Source of the DNA: Neobacillus sp. PS3-12
Lineage (GTDB): Bacteria; Bacillota; Bacilli; Bacillales; Cytobacillaceae
Assembly: GCF_030915385.1 (NCBI RefSeq)
Contig: NZ_CP133268.1
Coordinates: 4,190,001 to 4,254,000 of the forward strand
Direction: 5' to 3'
DNA: 64,000 nucleotides
The translations under genes were made by a program, and so were the position numbers. The notes under the pieces are model-generated. The model was not told the DNA's origin and did no database searches. It saw only the letters and a program-made list of their open reading frames with translations. Below, piece by piece: positions 41,949 to 51,338 of the stretch (the first letter of the stretch is position 1; the number at the start of each line of letters is the position of its first letter).

Positions 41949-42661
41949 TGGATAAAGAGCTAATCGTTGCGCTGGATTTTGCAAATGCAGAAGAGGTTGT
42001 GCAATTTTTAAAGCCGTTTGAAAACCAAAAGCTTTTTTTAAAGGTTGGGATGGAGCTGTTTTATCAAGAAGGTCCATCCATTGTCCATTCATTGAAAGAA
42101 GCGGGCCATCAGATCTTTTTAGATTTAAAGCTTCATGATATTCCTAATACTGTAAAAAGTGCGATGAGGGGGCTTGCAGGCTTAGGGGTTGACCTAGTTA
42201 ACGTTCATGCTGCAGGGGGCACAGAAATGATGGAAGCAGCAATTGAAGGACTTGAAGCAGGCACTGCGGCTGGTCAAAATCGCCCTGCATGCATTGCCGT
42301 GACACAGCTGACTAGCACCTCAGAAGAACAAATGAACAAAGAGCAGTTGATTCCTGTTGCGCTTAAGGAATCTGTTCTCCATTATGCATCATTAGCGATG
42401 GGTGCCGGTTTGGATGGCGTCGTCTGTTCAGCACTGGAGGCTGTATCGATTCGAAAACGATTAGGCAGTTCTTTTTACACAGTGACACCTGGAATTCGCA
42501 TGAAATCAGATCAGGTTCAAGACCAAAAGCGGGTCGCAACTCCGGAATTTGCCAGGGATGCAGGGGTGTCTGCGATTGTGGTGGGACGTTCGATTACAAG
42601 AGCAGATGACCCGTTGAAAAGCTATCAACAATGGATTCAAGCATGGAAAGGGGAAGAATAA
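41948..42661 (+). CDS. pyrF: Orotidine-5'-phosphate decarboxylase
   Basis: PyrF decarboxylates OMP to UMP. The 237-residue TIM barrel shows [11 protein letters not shown], the catalytic [12 protein letters not shown] (Lys-Asp network) and [21 protein letters not shown] 41948 overlaps the pyrD stop (TAATG), preceded by GGAAGGAG; a longer in-frame start inside pyrD is less likely. Intact. Confidence 0.95.
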
Positions 42662-43308
42662 TGAAACACTTTATTGCAGAACAACTACTAGAAATTAATG
42701 CGGTTGCCTTAAAACCAACCGATCCTTTTACATGGACATCCGGGATGCGCTCTCCGATTTATTGTGACAATCGCTTAACATTGTCATATCCTGCAGTGAG
42801 AAGAGAAATTGCTGCTGGCTTGAAAAAGCTCATTCTTGAGCAATTCCCAGAAGCAGAAGTAATTGCTGGCACTGCCACTGCCGGAATACCACATGCGGCG
42901 TGGGTCAGTGAGTTAATGGGCCTGCCAATGTGCTATGTTCGTTCAAAAGCTAAAGAACACGGTAAAGGAAACCAAATTGAAGGTAAAGCGGAAAAAGGAC
43001 AAAAAGTAGTCGTTGTTGAGGATTTAATTTCGACGGGCGGAAGTGTGATTACTGCTGTTCAAGCATTAAGGGAAGCCGGCTGCGAAGTATTGGGAGCAGT
43101 GTCGATTTTTACATATGGACTGGAAAAAGGAAAAGAGCTGCTGCAGCAGGCTAATATCCAAACAGAATCTCTAACAAATTTTGCTGTACTTGTAGAAGCT
43201 GCCATAAATAAAGGCTACATCAGCCAGGATGACCAAGAAAGTCTCTTGGCATGGAGCAAAGATCCATCTGCATGGAGTAAAGCACATGGGGAAGTACAAA
43301 AAGCATAG
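42661..43308 (+). CDS. pyrE: Orotate phosphoribosyltransferase
   Basis: PyrE joins orotate to PRPP to give OMP. The 215-residue product has [16 protein letters not shown] and the PRPP loop [19 protein letters not shown] 42661 again overlaps the preceding stop (TAATG). It is the last gene of the operon; a terminator hairpin follows within 15 bases. Confidence 0.95.
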   Translation: MKHFIAEQLLEINAVALKPTDPFTWTSGMRSPIYCDNRLTLSYPAVRREIAAGLKKLILEQFPEAEVIAGTATAGIPHAAWVSELMGLPMCYVRSKAKEHGKGNQIEGKAEKGQKVVVVEDLISTGGSVITAVQALREAGCEVLGAVSIFTYGLEKGKELLQQANIQTESLTNFAVLVEAAINKGYISQDDQESLLAWSKDPSAWSKAHGEVQKA

Positions 43309-43320
43309 GTAGTTTATCAA

Positions 43321-43352
43321 GTGAACCCCGTTCAAAGGAGAACGGGGTTCAC
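43321..43352. terminator. Hairpin between convergent pyrE and rqcH
   Basis: GTGAACCCCGTT (43321-43332) and AACGGGGTTCAC (43341-43352) pair perfectly over 12 bases with an eight-base loop. The T tract is poor on both strands, but the placement between convergent genes fits a shared terminator. Confidence 0.7.
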
Positions 43353-43361
43353 TCGTTTATT

Positions 43362-45077
43362 TTATATGCTTTTTTTTAATGTCAATACTACTTCCACATC
43401 TGGTGTTACATAAACAGTTTGCTGGTTTTCATAGATGACAAATCCAGGTTTAGCGCCGCTTGGCTTTTTGACATAACGGACCTTTGTAAAATCAACTGGG
43501 ACAGAGCTTGATTGACGCGCTTTACTAAAATAGGCCGCCAGGATTGCTGCTTCACGGATCGTAGCATCAGCCGGCTCTTTACTGCGGATGACCACATGCG
43601 ACCCAGGGATATCCTTTGTATGCAGCCATATTTCATCTCGGGCAGCAAGTTTATTCGTTAAATAATCATTCTGTTTATTATTTTTCCCAACAATAATTTC
43701 AGTTCCGTCACTGGCAAGATAATGATCGAGTATTGGTTTAGCGTTATTGGCCTTTTTCCCATGGCGCTTTTGACGTTCACGAATATATCTACCTTCCACA
43801 AGCTCTTCACGAATTTCCTCGATATCCTTTGGAGAAGCGCTTTGAACCTGCTGGAGCAGCGAATCAAAGTACTCGACTTCTCCTTTCGCTTTATCAATTT
43901 GCTCGACAACAACCGAGATTGCGTTTTTGGCTTTCTGATATTTTGAAAAGTATTTTTGCGCATTTTCAGATGGCGTTTTCCGTGGGTCAAGAGGGATTAT
44001 GACTGTTGCCCCGTTTTCATCATAATAATTGATGACTTCGATTTCTTTCATCCCTTTTTTTGCTGCATAAAGATTGGCCGTTAACAATTCCCCGTAGCGC
44101 TGAAGTTGATCAGACTGTTCTGCTTCTTTTAGAGTTTCTTCGAGTTTAATAATTTTCTTTTCATTTTTTTCTTTTTCATTAACGATAAACCGTTCTAAAT
44201 CATGGGAAAATTGTTTAACCCTGTCCTGTTCTGCCTTTCCGAAATAAAAACGGTCGAGCATTTCGCTAAGACTGGAAAAAATCCTTGATTGTCCCTTTAA
44301 ATGCTCAAGCGGGAAAAGGTAAAAAGATTCTTTGTTCCCTGTCTCAGTAATCGCAGGAGAAAGTTCCCCACGTTTGAGCAAATCGATCATCCCGATAAAT
44401 GTTTTTGGCAAGGTCGTTCGATTGGCAATTCCGCTTTTAAACAGCGCCTCTTTTGCAAATAGAGGAGAAACACCTGAGAAATACTCAACCAGCTGTTTAT
44501 CGAGTTTACCGCTATTAAAGTCGAGACTCTTTAAAACATCCTCCTCGGTTGCTGAAAAAGGATCCTGTTTGTGCTGCTCCGGAGGGGCAATATATGGCTG
44601 TCCTGGCAAGATGGCACGAACACTATTAACGGCAAATGAAACATGTTTCACGCTGTCTAAAATAAGCTGGCGAGGTTTATCCACTAAAATAATGTTGCTA
44701 TGTCTGCCCATGATCTCGACAATCAGCTGCTTATGGCTGATATCACCAATTTCATTGCGGCCACGAATTTCAAAGATGATGATACGGTCAGAATCAACCT
44801 GATAGACATCCTCTAAAATATAACCTTCTAAATATTTTCTTAACAGCATACAAAACATTGGCGGCTCACTAGGGTTGTCATATGTTTCATGTGTAAGTTG
44901 AACCCTGGCATAGCTTGGATGTGCAGATAGCAGGAGTTTATGATTGACCCCGCCGGCACGAATGATTAGGATGACTTCGTTTTTATATGGCTGATGGATC
45001 TTATTAATCCTCCCGCCCTTCAACGAGCTAGTGAGCTCAGAAACCATTGCTTTTGTAAATAAACCATCAAATGACAT
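43362..45077 (-). CDS. rqcH: RqcH (NFACT/FbpA family), ribosome quality-control factor
   Basis: RqcH binds obstructed 50S subunits and recruits tRNA-Ala to add alanine tails that mark stalled peptides for degradation. The 571-residue product starts [19 protein letters not shown], with NFACT-N motifs ([24 protein letters not shown]), a long coiled coil (about 290-430) and an NFACT-R domain near the end ([20 protein letters not shown]). The start at 45077 agrees with the family; an ATG 13 codons earlier does not. It is often misnamed a fibronectin-binding protein. Confidence 0.94.
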   Translation of the reverse strand: MSFDGLFTKAMVSELTSSLKGGRINKIHQPYKNEVILIIRAGGVNHKLLLSAHPSYARVQLTHETYDNPSEPPMFCMLLRKYLEGYILEDVYQVDSDRIIIFEIRGRNEIGDISHKQLIVEIMGRHSNIILVDKPRQLILDSVKHVSFAVNSVRAILPGQPYIAPPEQHKQDPFSATEEDVLKSLDFNSGKLDKQLVEYFSGVSPLFAKEALFKSGIANRTTLPKTFIGMIDLLKRGELSPAITETGNKESFYLFPLEHLKGQSRIFSSLSEMLDRFYFGKAEQDRVKQFSHDLERFIVNEKEKNEKKIIKLEETLKEAEQSDQLQRYGELLTANLYAAKKGMKEIEVINYYDENGATVIIPLDPRKTPSENAQKYFSKYQKAKNAISVVVEQIDKAKGEVEYFDSLLQQVQSASPKDIEEIREELVEGRYIRERQKRHGKKANNAKPILDHYLASDGTEIIVGKNNKQNDYLTNKLAARDEIWLHTKDIPGSHVVIRSKEPADATIREAAILAAYFSKARQSSSVPVDFTKVRYVKKPSGAKPGFVIYENQQTVYVTPDVEVVLTLKKSI

Positions 45078-45213
45078 CGGTATACATCCTCTTCTAAGTT
45101 CTATTGAACATTTCAACTACGTATATAATAATAGCATTTTTTGGGACGAGGCTGAATAAGCTTTGTTGAGAGATAAACTCTGGATGATTTTTTAAGGGGA
45201 TGTGGTTGAAGAG

Positions 45214-47892
45214 ATGAAGTTCCATGAAATGGATATTAACGAAGTGGAAAAAGCATTAGATGCTGATTTTTCGTCCGGATTATCGATGGAACAAGCAACA
45301 AAACGAATCAAACAGCTGGGCTACAATGAACTGGAAGAAGGGGAAAAGCAATCGGCTTTGCTCTTATTTTTTAGCCAATTCAAAGATTTTATGGTGCTTG
45401 TTCTGCTGGCGGCAACATTAATTTCTGGTCTGCTTGGTGAATACATTGATGCGATTGCCATCATTGCAATTGTCATTACAAATGGCTTTTTAGGATTTTT
45501 CCAAGAACGAAGGGCAGAGAAATCCCTTCAGGCATTAAAAGAATTATCTGCTCCGCAAGTTCATGTATTAAGGGACGGGGAGTGGGTTCGAATTCCTTCG
45601 AAAGAAGTAACAGTCGGTGATATTTTACGTTTTACCAGTGGAGACCGTATTGGGGCTGATGTTAGGATTATCGAGTCAAAAAGTCTGGAAATTGAAGAAT
45701 CTGCCTTAACGGGTGAATCATTACCAGTGGCCAAACATAATGATCCTCTTCATGCTGATAATCCAGGGATTGGAGATATGGAAAATATCGCTTTCATGGG
45801 GACGATGGTGACCAGGGGCAGCGGTACGGGTGTCGTCATTGCCACCGGTATGAAAACGGCAATGGGGCAAATTGCTAATTTATTGCAGACCGCCGAGGCA
45901 TCTGACACCCCATTACAGCGGCGCTTAGAACAATTAGGGAAAATCTTAATTGTGGCTGCCCTATTTTTAACCGTTCTTGTGGTGGTAATCGGTGTCATTC
46001 AAGGGAATGATTTATATACGATGTTTTTAGCAGGAGTATCACTGGCGGTTGCCGCCATACCTGAAGGGCTGCCGGCGATTGTAACAGTGGCTTTGTCACT
46101 TGGCGTGCAAAAAATGATTAAGAAAAACGCCATTGTCAGAAAGCTCCCAGCTGTTGAAACTCTTGGCTGTGCCTCGGTGATTTGCTCTGATAAAACAGGA
46201 ACTTTAACACAAAACAAAATGACCGTTACCCATCTGTGGAGCGGCGGGAAAAATTGGACTGTTGATGGTGTAGGCTATGAACCATCAGGGCAATTTTATC
46301 ATGGGGAAAATCCCATTCAGGTTCAAGAAGAGAAGTCATTGCAGCAGATGCTTTTGTTTGGAATGCTTTGTAATCACTCAAGATTAATAAATAATGAGGA
46401 TGATATTGCCCTTGACGGCGATCCAACAGAAGGTGCATTGTTGGTCAGTGCGATGAAGGCAGGATTCGACCGAGACAAGCTCTTGAATGAATTCACGATT
46501 ATTAATGAATTTCCATTTGATTCAGCAAGGAAAATGATGAGTATTCACGTAAGAGATTCGGGGGGCCGCCATTTTATCATTACAAAAGGAGCACCAGATG
46601 TTCTTATTGGTGTGAGTGAATCCATCCTTTGGGAAGGGCGGCTGCAGCATTTTGGAACGGATATGGCTGGCAAGGTTCAGGATGCAATCAACACCCTCGC
46701 TTCTAAAGCATTAAGAACGATTGCCATTGCCTTTAAATCTGTCCCAGCAGATACGGTTATTTTAAGTGAGCTCGAAGCTGAAAAAAACTTAACCTTTATT
46801 GGTGTTCAGGGAATGATTGATCCGCCAAGACCAGAAGTGAAACAAGCCGTTAAGGAGTGTAAAGAAGCTGGTATTAAAACAATCATGATTACAGGTGACC
46901 ATGTTATTACGGCAAAAGCAATTGCCGAACAGCTTGGAATCTATACAAATAAAAGTAAAGTACTAGATGGTAAGGCATTAGCGAATATGTCAGTCGATGA
47001 TCTTGAAGATGAGGTCGAAAATGTTTCCGTGTTTGCCAGGGTTTCTCCCGAACATAAACTTAAAATCGTTAAAGCTCTGCAAAACCGTGGTCATGTGGTT
47101 GCGATGACAGGTGACGGGGTAAATGATGCACCTGCCATTAAGGCAGCGGATATTGGAGTTGCGATGGGAATCACCGGGACCGATGTTGCTAAGGAGGCTT
47201 CTGCACTTGTATTATTGGATGACAACTTTGCAACCATCAAAGCGGCAATTAAAGAAGGAAGAAACATTTATGAAAATATCCGTAAATTCATTCGCTATTT
47301 GCTTGCTTCAAATGTGGGTGAAATTTTAGTGATGTTATTCGCAATGATCCTTGGTCTGCCGCTTCCATTGGTACCCATCCAAATCCTTTGGGTTAATCTC
47401 GTAACTGATGGCCTGCCTGCAATGGCACTTGGAGTTGACCTTCCTGAAGAAAACGTAATGAAACGTAAACCACGCAGCCCTAAAGAAGGAGTATTTTCCA
47501 GAGGTCTTGGCTGGAAAGTCGTTTCCCGCGGATTTTTAATTGGAGCAATGACTTTGCTTGCTTTTATGATTGTTTATCATAATGATTCATCCAAACTGTC
47601 ATATGCTCAGACTGTTGCATTTGCAACCCTTGTCATGGCTCAATTAATTCATGTATTTGATTGCCGCAGTGAAAAATCAGTATTGTCAAGAAATCCATTT
47701 GGCAATATGTTCTTAGTATGGTCGGTCATTTCGTCGCTTGCTTTGGTCCTTGTTGTCATTTATTATCCGCCTTTGCAGCCAATTTTCCATACGCTACCAA
47801 TCGCAGGAAAGGATTGGCTTCTCATCATTGGATTATCCTCAATACCAACTTTTTTACTTGCTGGTTCATTTTTGGCAAGAAAAACAAAATAA
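45214..47892 (+). CDS. yloB: P-type calcium-transporting ATPase (YloB type)
   Basis: A P2-type ATPase that exports Ca2+, in B. subtilis linked to spore formation and germination. The 892-residue product has the actuator TGES, the phosphorylation site D326 in CSDKTGTLTQNKM, KGAPDVL, TGDGVNDAPAIK, and ten membrane helices, with NLVTDGLPA and the calcium-site PEGLPAIVT. I choose ATG 45214 (MKFHEMD, as in relatives); GTG 45202 lies too close to the AAGGGG site, though it cannot be excluded. Confidence 0.93.
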   Translation: MKFHEMDINEVEKALDADFSSGLSMEQATKRIKQLGYNELEEGEKQSALLLFFSQFKDFMVLVLLAATLISGLLGEYIDAIAIIAIVITNGFLGFFQERRAEKSLQALKELSAPQVHVLRDGEWVRIPSKEVTVGDILRFTSGDRIGADVRIIESKSLEIEESALTGESLPVAKHNDPLHADNPGIGDMENIAFMGTMVTRGSGTGVVIATGMKTAMGQIANLLQTAEASDTPLQRRLEQLGKILIVAALFLTVLVVVIGVIQGNDLYTMFLAGVSLAVAAIPEGLPAIVTVALSLGVQKMIKKNAIVRKLPAVETLGCASVICSDKTGTLTQNKMTVTHLWSGGKNWTVDGVGYEPSGQFYHGENPIQVQEEKSLQQMLLFGMLCNHSRLINNEDDIALDGDPTEGALLVSAMKAGFDRDKLLNEFTIINEFPFDSARKMMSIHVRDSGGRHFIITKGAPDVLIGVSESILWEGRLQHFGTDMAGKVQDAINTLASKALRTIAIAFKSVPADTVILSELEAEKNLTFIGVQGMIDPPRPEVKQAVKECKEAGIKTIMITGDHVITAKAIAEQLGIYTNKSKVLDGKALANMSVDDLEDEVENVSVFARVSPEHKLKIVKALQNRGHVVAMTGDGVNDAPAIKAADIGVAMGITGTDVAKEASALVLLDDNFATIKAAIKEGRNIYENIRKFIRYLLASNVGEILVMLFAMILGLPLPLVPIQILWVNLVTDGLPAMALGVDLPEENVMKRKPRSPKEGVFSRGLGWKVVSRGFLIGAMTLLAFMIVYHNDSSKLSYAQTVAFATLVMAQLIHVFDCRSEKSVLSRNPFGNMFLVWSVISSLALVLVVIYYPPLQPIFHTLPIAGKDWLLIIGLSSIPTFLLAGSFLARKTK

Positions 47893-47907
47893 ATTATGAT
47901 ATAATCC

Positions 47908-47944
47908 AAAAGGTAGTAGAGATGATCTATTACCTTTTATTTAC
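47908..47944 (+). terminator. Likely terminator after yloB
   Basis: AAAAGGTA (47908-47915) pairs with TACCTTTT (47931-47938), with inner TAGA/TCTA. It lies 15 bases after the yloB stop. An extended -10 TGATATAAT (47897-47905) directly before it could be a yicC promoter, placing the hairpin at the start of that transcript. Confidence 0.55.
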
Positions 47945-47977
47945 TTTTGGCTTCATAGTAGATTGGATGTGCTGAAG

Positions 47978-48853
47978 ATGGTTATCAGTATGACAGGCTT
48001 TGGTAGAAGCAGAGCAGAATCCGGAGCATTTTCGATAACAGTTGAAATAAAAACGGTCAATCACCGCTTTTGTGAATTTAATATCCGCATGCCCCGTCAG
48101 CTCTTAAAAATAGAAGAAAAAATTAAAAAAAAGTTAAATCAATATATACGCCGTGGAAGAGTTGAAGTATATGTGACCCTCGAAGGTGAAGGGAATGTGA
48201 CCCGAACGGTACATGTTGACTGGAAACTGATCGAGGAATATCATCAGTTCATTAGTGAAGCAAAGGAAAAATATAAAATTGAAGGAAACCTAACGTTACA
48301 AGACCTCTTGAATCGAGAAGAACTTGTACATATAGAAGAAAGTGAAGGCGGAAACGAAGAACTTGAAAATTTAGTACTGACCGCCATCGAAGAGGCAGCA
48401 CAGTTACTGAAAAAAATGCGAATTTTAGAAGGCGAAGAATTAAAGAAGGACATTACCGCCAATTTGCATCAAATCGAAAAAGTTGTTCGTGATCTTAGAA
48501 ACGATGCGCCGTTGGTTGTAAAAGCATATCAAGAACGATTGACCAAAAGAATGCAGGAGTTCTTAAATGGGCAGTTTGATGAATCAAGAATTTTGACAGA
48601 AGTAGCCGTGTTTGCTGATAAGGCGGATATTAATGAAGAGTTAACAAGGCTCATTAGTCATGTTCAGCAATTTTACCAGACGCTCGAAGATCAGGAGCCT
48701 ATCGGCCGCAAACTGGATTTTCTTGTACAGGAAATGAATCGGGAAGCTAACACAATTGGTTCGAAGGCAAATGACTCCAATATTGCAAAAAAAGTAGTGA
48801 ATATGAAAAGTTTGCTTGAGAAATTAAAAGAACAGATTCAAAATATAGAATAG
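47978..48853 (+). CDS. yloC: YicC/YloC family endoribonuclease
   Basis: The 291-residue product matches the YicC family: [13 protein letters not shown] at the start, [19 protein letters not shown], and a C-terminal DUF1732 region ending [22 protein letters not shown]. coli YicC has ribonuclease activity toward small RNAs; the Bacillus role is less clear. ATG 47978 gives the conserved beginning; an upstream TTG adds five residues without support. Confidence 0.88.
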   Translation: MVISMTGFGRSRAESGAFSITVEIKTVNHRFCEFNIRMPRQLLKIEEKIKKKLNQYIRRGRVEVYVTLEGEGNVTRTVHVDWKLIEEYHQFISEAKEKYKIEGNLTLQDLLNREELVHIEESEGGNEELENLVLTAIEEAAQLLKKMRILEGEELKKDITANLHQIEKVVRDLRNDAPLVVKAYQERLTKRMQEFLNGQFDESRILTEVAVFADKADINEELTRLISHVQQFYQTLEDQEPIGRKLDFLVQEMNREANTIGSKANDSNIAKKVVNMKSLLEKLKEQIQNIE

Positions 48854-48911
48854 GTATGGTTTAGAAAATGTTAGACACGTCCAAAATATATGGATAGATT
48901 GGGGAATCATC

Positions 48912-49175
48912 ATGTCAATAAAATTGATTAATATTGGATATGGAAATATTGTATCCGCTAATCGGATTATTTCCATTGTCAGCCCTGAATCCGCTCCAAT
49001 AAAAAGGATCATCCAGGATGCCCGCGATCAGGGATCATTAATCGATGCTACATATGGAAGGCGCACACGCGCTGTTATTATTATGGATAGCGACCATGTG
49101 ATCCTGTCAGCTGTTCAGCCGGAAACGGTAGCAAATCGGCTTGCGGGCCCAGATGAAATTACTGATGAAGGGTAG
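48912..49175 (+). CDS. remA: RemA (DUF370), DNA-binding regulator of matrix genes
   Basis: RemA activates biofilm matrix and osmoprotection genes in B. subtilis by binding DNA as a ring. The 87-residue product has the conserved [26 protein letters not shown] (seen in two halves) and [23 protein letters not shown]. It keeps its typical place just before gmk. Confidence 0.95.
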   Translation: MSIKLINIGYGNIVSANRIISIVSPESAPIKRIIQDARDQGSLIDATYGRRTRAVIIMDSDHVILSAVQPETVANRLAGPDEITDEG

Positions 49176-49799
<624 letters not shown>

Positions 49800-49801
49800 T
49801 T

Positions 49802-50020
49802 ATGTTATATCCGTCAATTGACCGATTGTTAGAAAAAATTGATTCAAAATACTCGCTTGTTTCTGTAGCCGCAAAGCGTGCTCGTGTTATGTCGCAAAAA
49901 AGGGATGAAAGATTAACAAAGTATGTATCCCATAAATGTGTAGGAAAAGCGTTAGAGGAAATTTACGCAGGCGAACTAACCTACCGAATTGCCAAAAAAC
50001 CAGAAGTTCAAGGAGAATAG
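49802..50020 (+). CDS. rpoZ: RNA polymerase omega subunit
   Basis: Omega helps RNA polymerase assembly. The 72-residue product has [20 protein letters not shown] and the conserved [11 protein letters not shown], followed by [13 protein letters not shown]. It begins two bases after the gmk stop, as usual. Confidence 0.94.
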   Translation: MLYPSIDRLLEKIDSKYSLVSVAAKRARVMSQKRDERLTKYVSHKCVGKALEEIYAGELTYRIAKKPEVQGE

Positions 50021-50039
50021 TTTTTAGCGACAACCTAGG

Positions 50040-50063
50040 CTCGCCAACTGGCGAGTTTTCTTT
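50040..50063 (+). terminator. Intrinsic terminator after rpoZ
   Basis: CTCGCC (50040-50045) and GGCGAG (50050-50055) pair around AACT, followed by TTTTCTTT. Confidence 0.75.
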
Positions 50064-50129
50064 ATTTTAAACATTGCTTATTATCAATCATAATGGAAAA
50101 ATAGAGATAAATGAGAATAGGGGGATATA

Positions 50130-51338
50130 ATGGTGAAGGACAAAAAAATATTATTGTGTGTAACTGGAGGTATAGCTGTATATAAAGCTGTCGCATTGAC
50201 AAGTAAGCTTGTTCAAGCAGGGGCGCAGGTTAAGGTGCTGATGAGTGATTCTGCCGCAAAATTTGTCACACCATTATCCTTTCAAGCCCTATCCCGAAAC
50301 GAAGTATATACCGACACGTTTGACGAGAAAAACCCTCAAAAAATTGCTCACATTGACCTTTCTGATTGGGCCGACCTTGTCATCGTCGCTCCGGCAACCG
50401 CAAACACGATTGGTAAAATGGCCAGTGGAATCGCAGATAACATGATTACAACAACTTTATTAGCAACAACAGCTCCAGTATGGATTGCCCCTGCCATGAA
50501 TGTACATATGTACGAACACCCCGCTGTCAAAAAGAACCTTGCTATTTTAGCAGAAATGGGCTGCCAATTTATCGAGCCTAGTGAAGGTTTTCTTGCCTGC
50601 GGGTACATAGGGAAAGGTCGTCTGGAGGAACCGGAGAAAATCGTTGCTTTGATCGAAAAGTTTTTTCATAAGGAACCATTAAGTTTAGAAGGCAAAAAGG
50701 TGGTTGTTACCGCTGGCCCAACAAGGGAAAAGATCGATCCTGTCCGCTTTATTTCCAATCATTCTACTGGGAAAATGGGCTATGCCCTTGCAGAAGCTGC
50801 AAAAAAAGCTGGTGCAAAAGTCGTCTTAATTTTAGGTCCTGTGTCAATTTCTGCCCCTACTGGTGTGGAAGTCATTAAGGTTGAAAGTGCCCAAGAAATG
50901 TATGATGCCTGTGTCAATGTTTTTGATGATGCTGATGTTGTGATTAAAACAGCTGCCGTAGCAGATTATCGGCCAAAAACAAGTTATGACCATAAAATTA
51001 AAAAGCAGCCAGGAGATGCGGTCATTGAGCTTGAAAGAACAAAGGATATTCTTAAAGAGCTTGGACTAAGAAAAACAAACCAAATTCTTGTCGGGTTCGC
51101 TGCAGAAACAAATCATATCGAAGAGTACGCAATAAAGAAGTTAAGAGAAAAAAATGCAGATATGATCGTGGCTAATAATGTTAAAGAAGCTGGGGCAGGC
51201 TTTGGCACTGATACCAACATTGTGACCCTTTTCAAAAAGGATGGAACAGTCGCAAACTTGCCCTTAATGGCAAAACAAGCAGTCGCAGATAAAATTATCG
51301 CTGAAATTTTTCAGCTGATAAAGGATCGGGAGCAATGA
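50130..51338 (+). CDS. coaBC: Bifunctional phosphopantothenoylcysteine decarboxylase/synthetase CoaBC
   Basis: CoaBC performs two steps of coenzyme A synthesis. The N-terminal flavin-dependent decarboxylase (CoaC) shows CVTGGIAVYKA, the active-site region PAMNVHMYEHPAVKKN and GFLACGYIGKGRLEE. The C-terminal synthetase (CoaB), from about residue 188, has VTAGPTREKIDPVRFISNHS (part) and GKMGYALAEAA. The 402-residue length is normal. It overlaps priA (ATGA). Confidence 0.95.
   Translation: MVKDKKILLCVTGGIAVYKAVALTSKLVQAGAQVKVLMSDSAAKFVTPLSFQALSRNEVYTDTFDEKNPQKIAHIDLSDWADLVIVAPATANTIGKMASGIADNMITTTLLATTAPVWIAPAMNVHMYEHPAVKKNLAILAEMGCQFIEPSEGFLACGYIGKGRLEEPEKIVALIEKFFHKEPLSLEGKKVVVTAGPTREKIDPVRFISNHSTGKMGYALAEAAKKAGAKVVLILGPVSISAPTGVEVIKVESAQEMYDACVNVFDDADVVIKTAAVADYRPKTSYDHKIKKQPGDAVIELERTKDILKELGLRKTNQILVGFAAETNHIEEYAIKKLREKNADMIVANNVKEAGAGFGTDTNIVTLFKKDGTVANLPLMAKQAVADKIIAEIFQLIKDREQ

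Noticed and set aside
44332-44802. Plus-strand open frame of 156 residues opposite rqcH
   Set aside because: It is antisense to a well-conserved gene and its Ser/Leu-rich composition is typical of such shadows.
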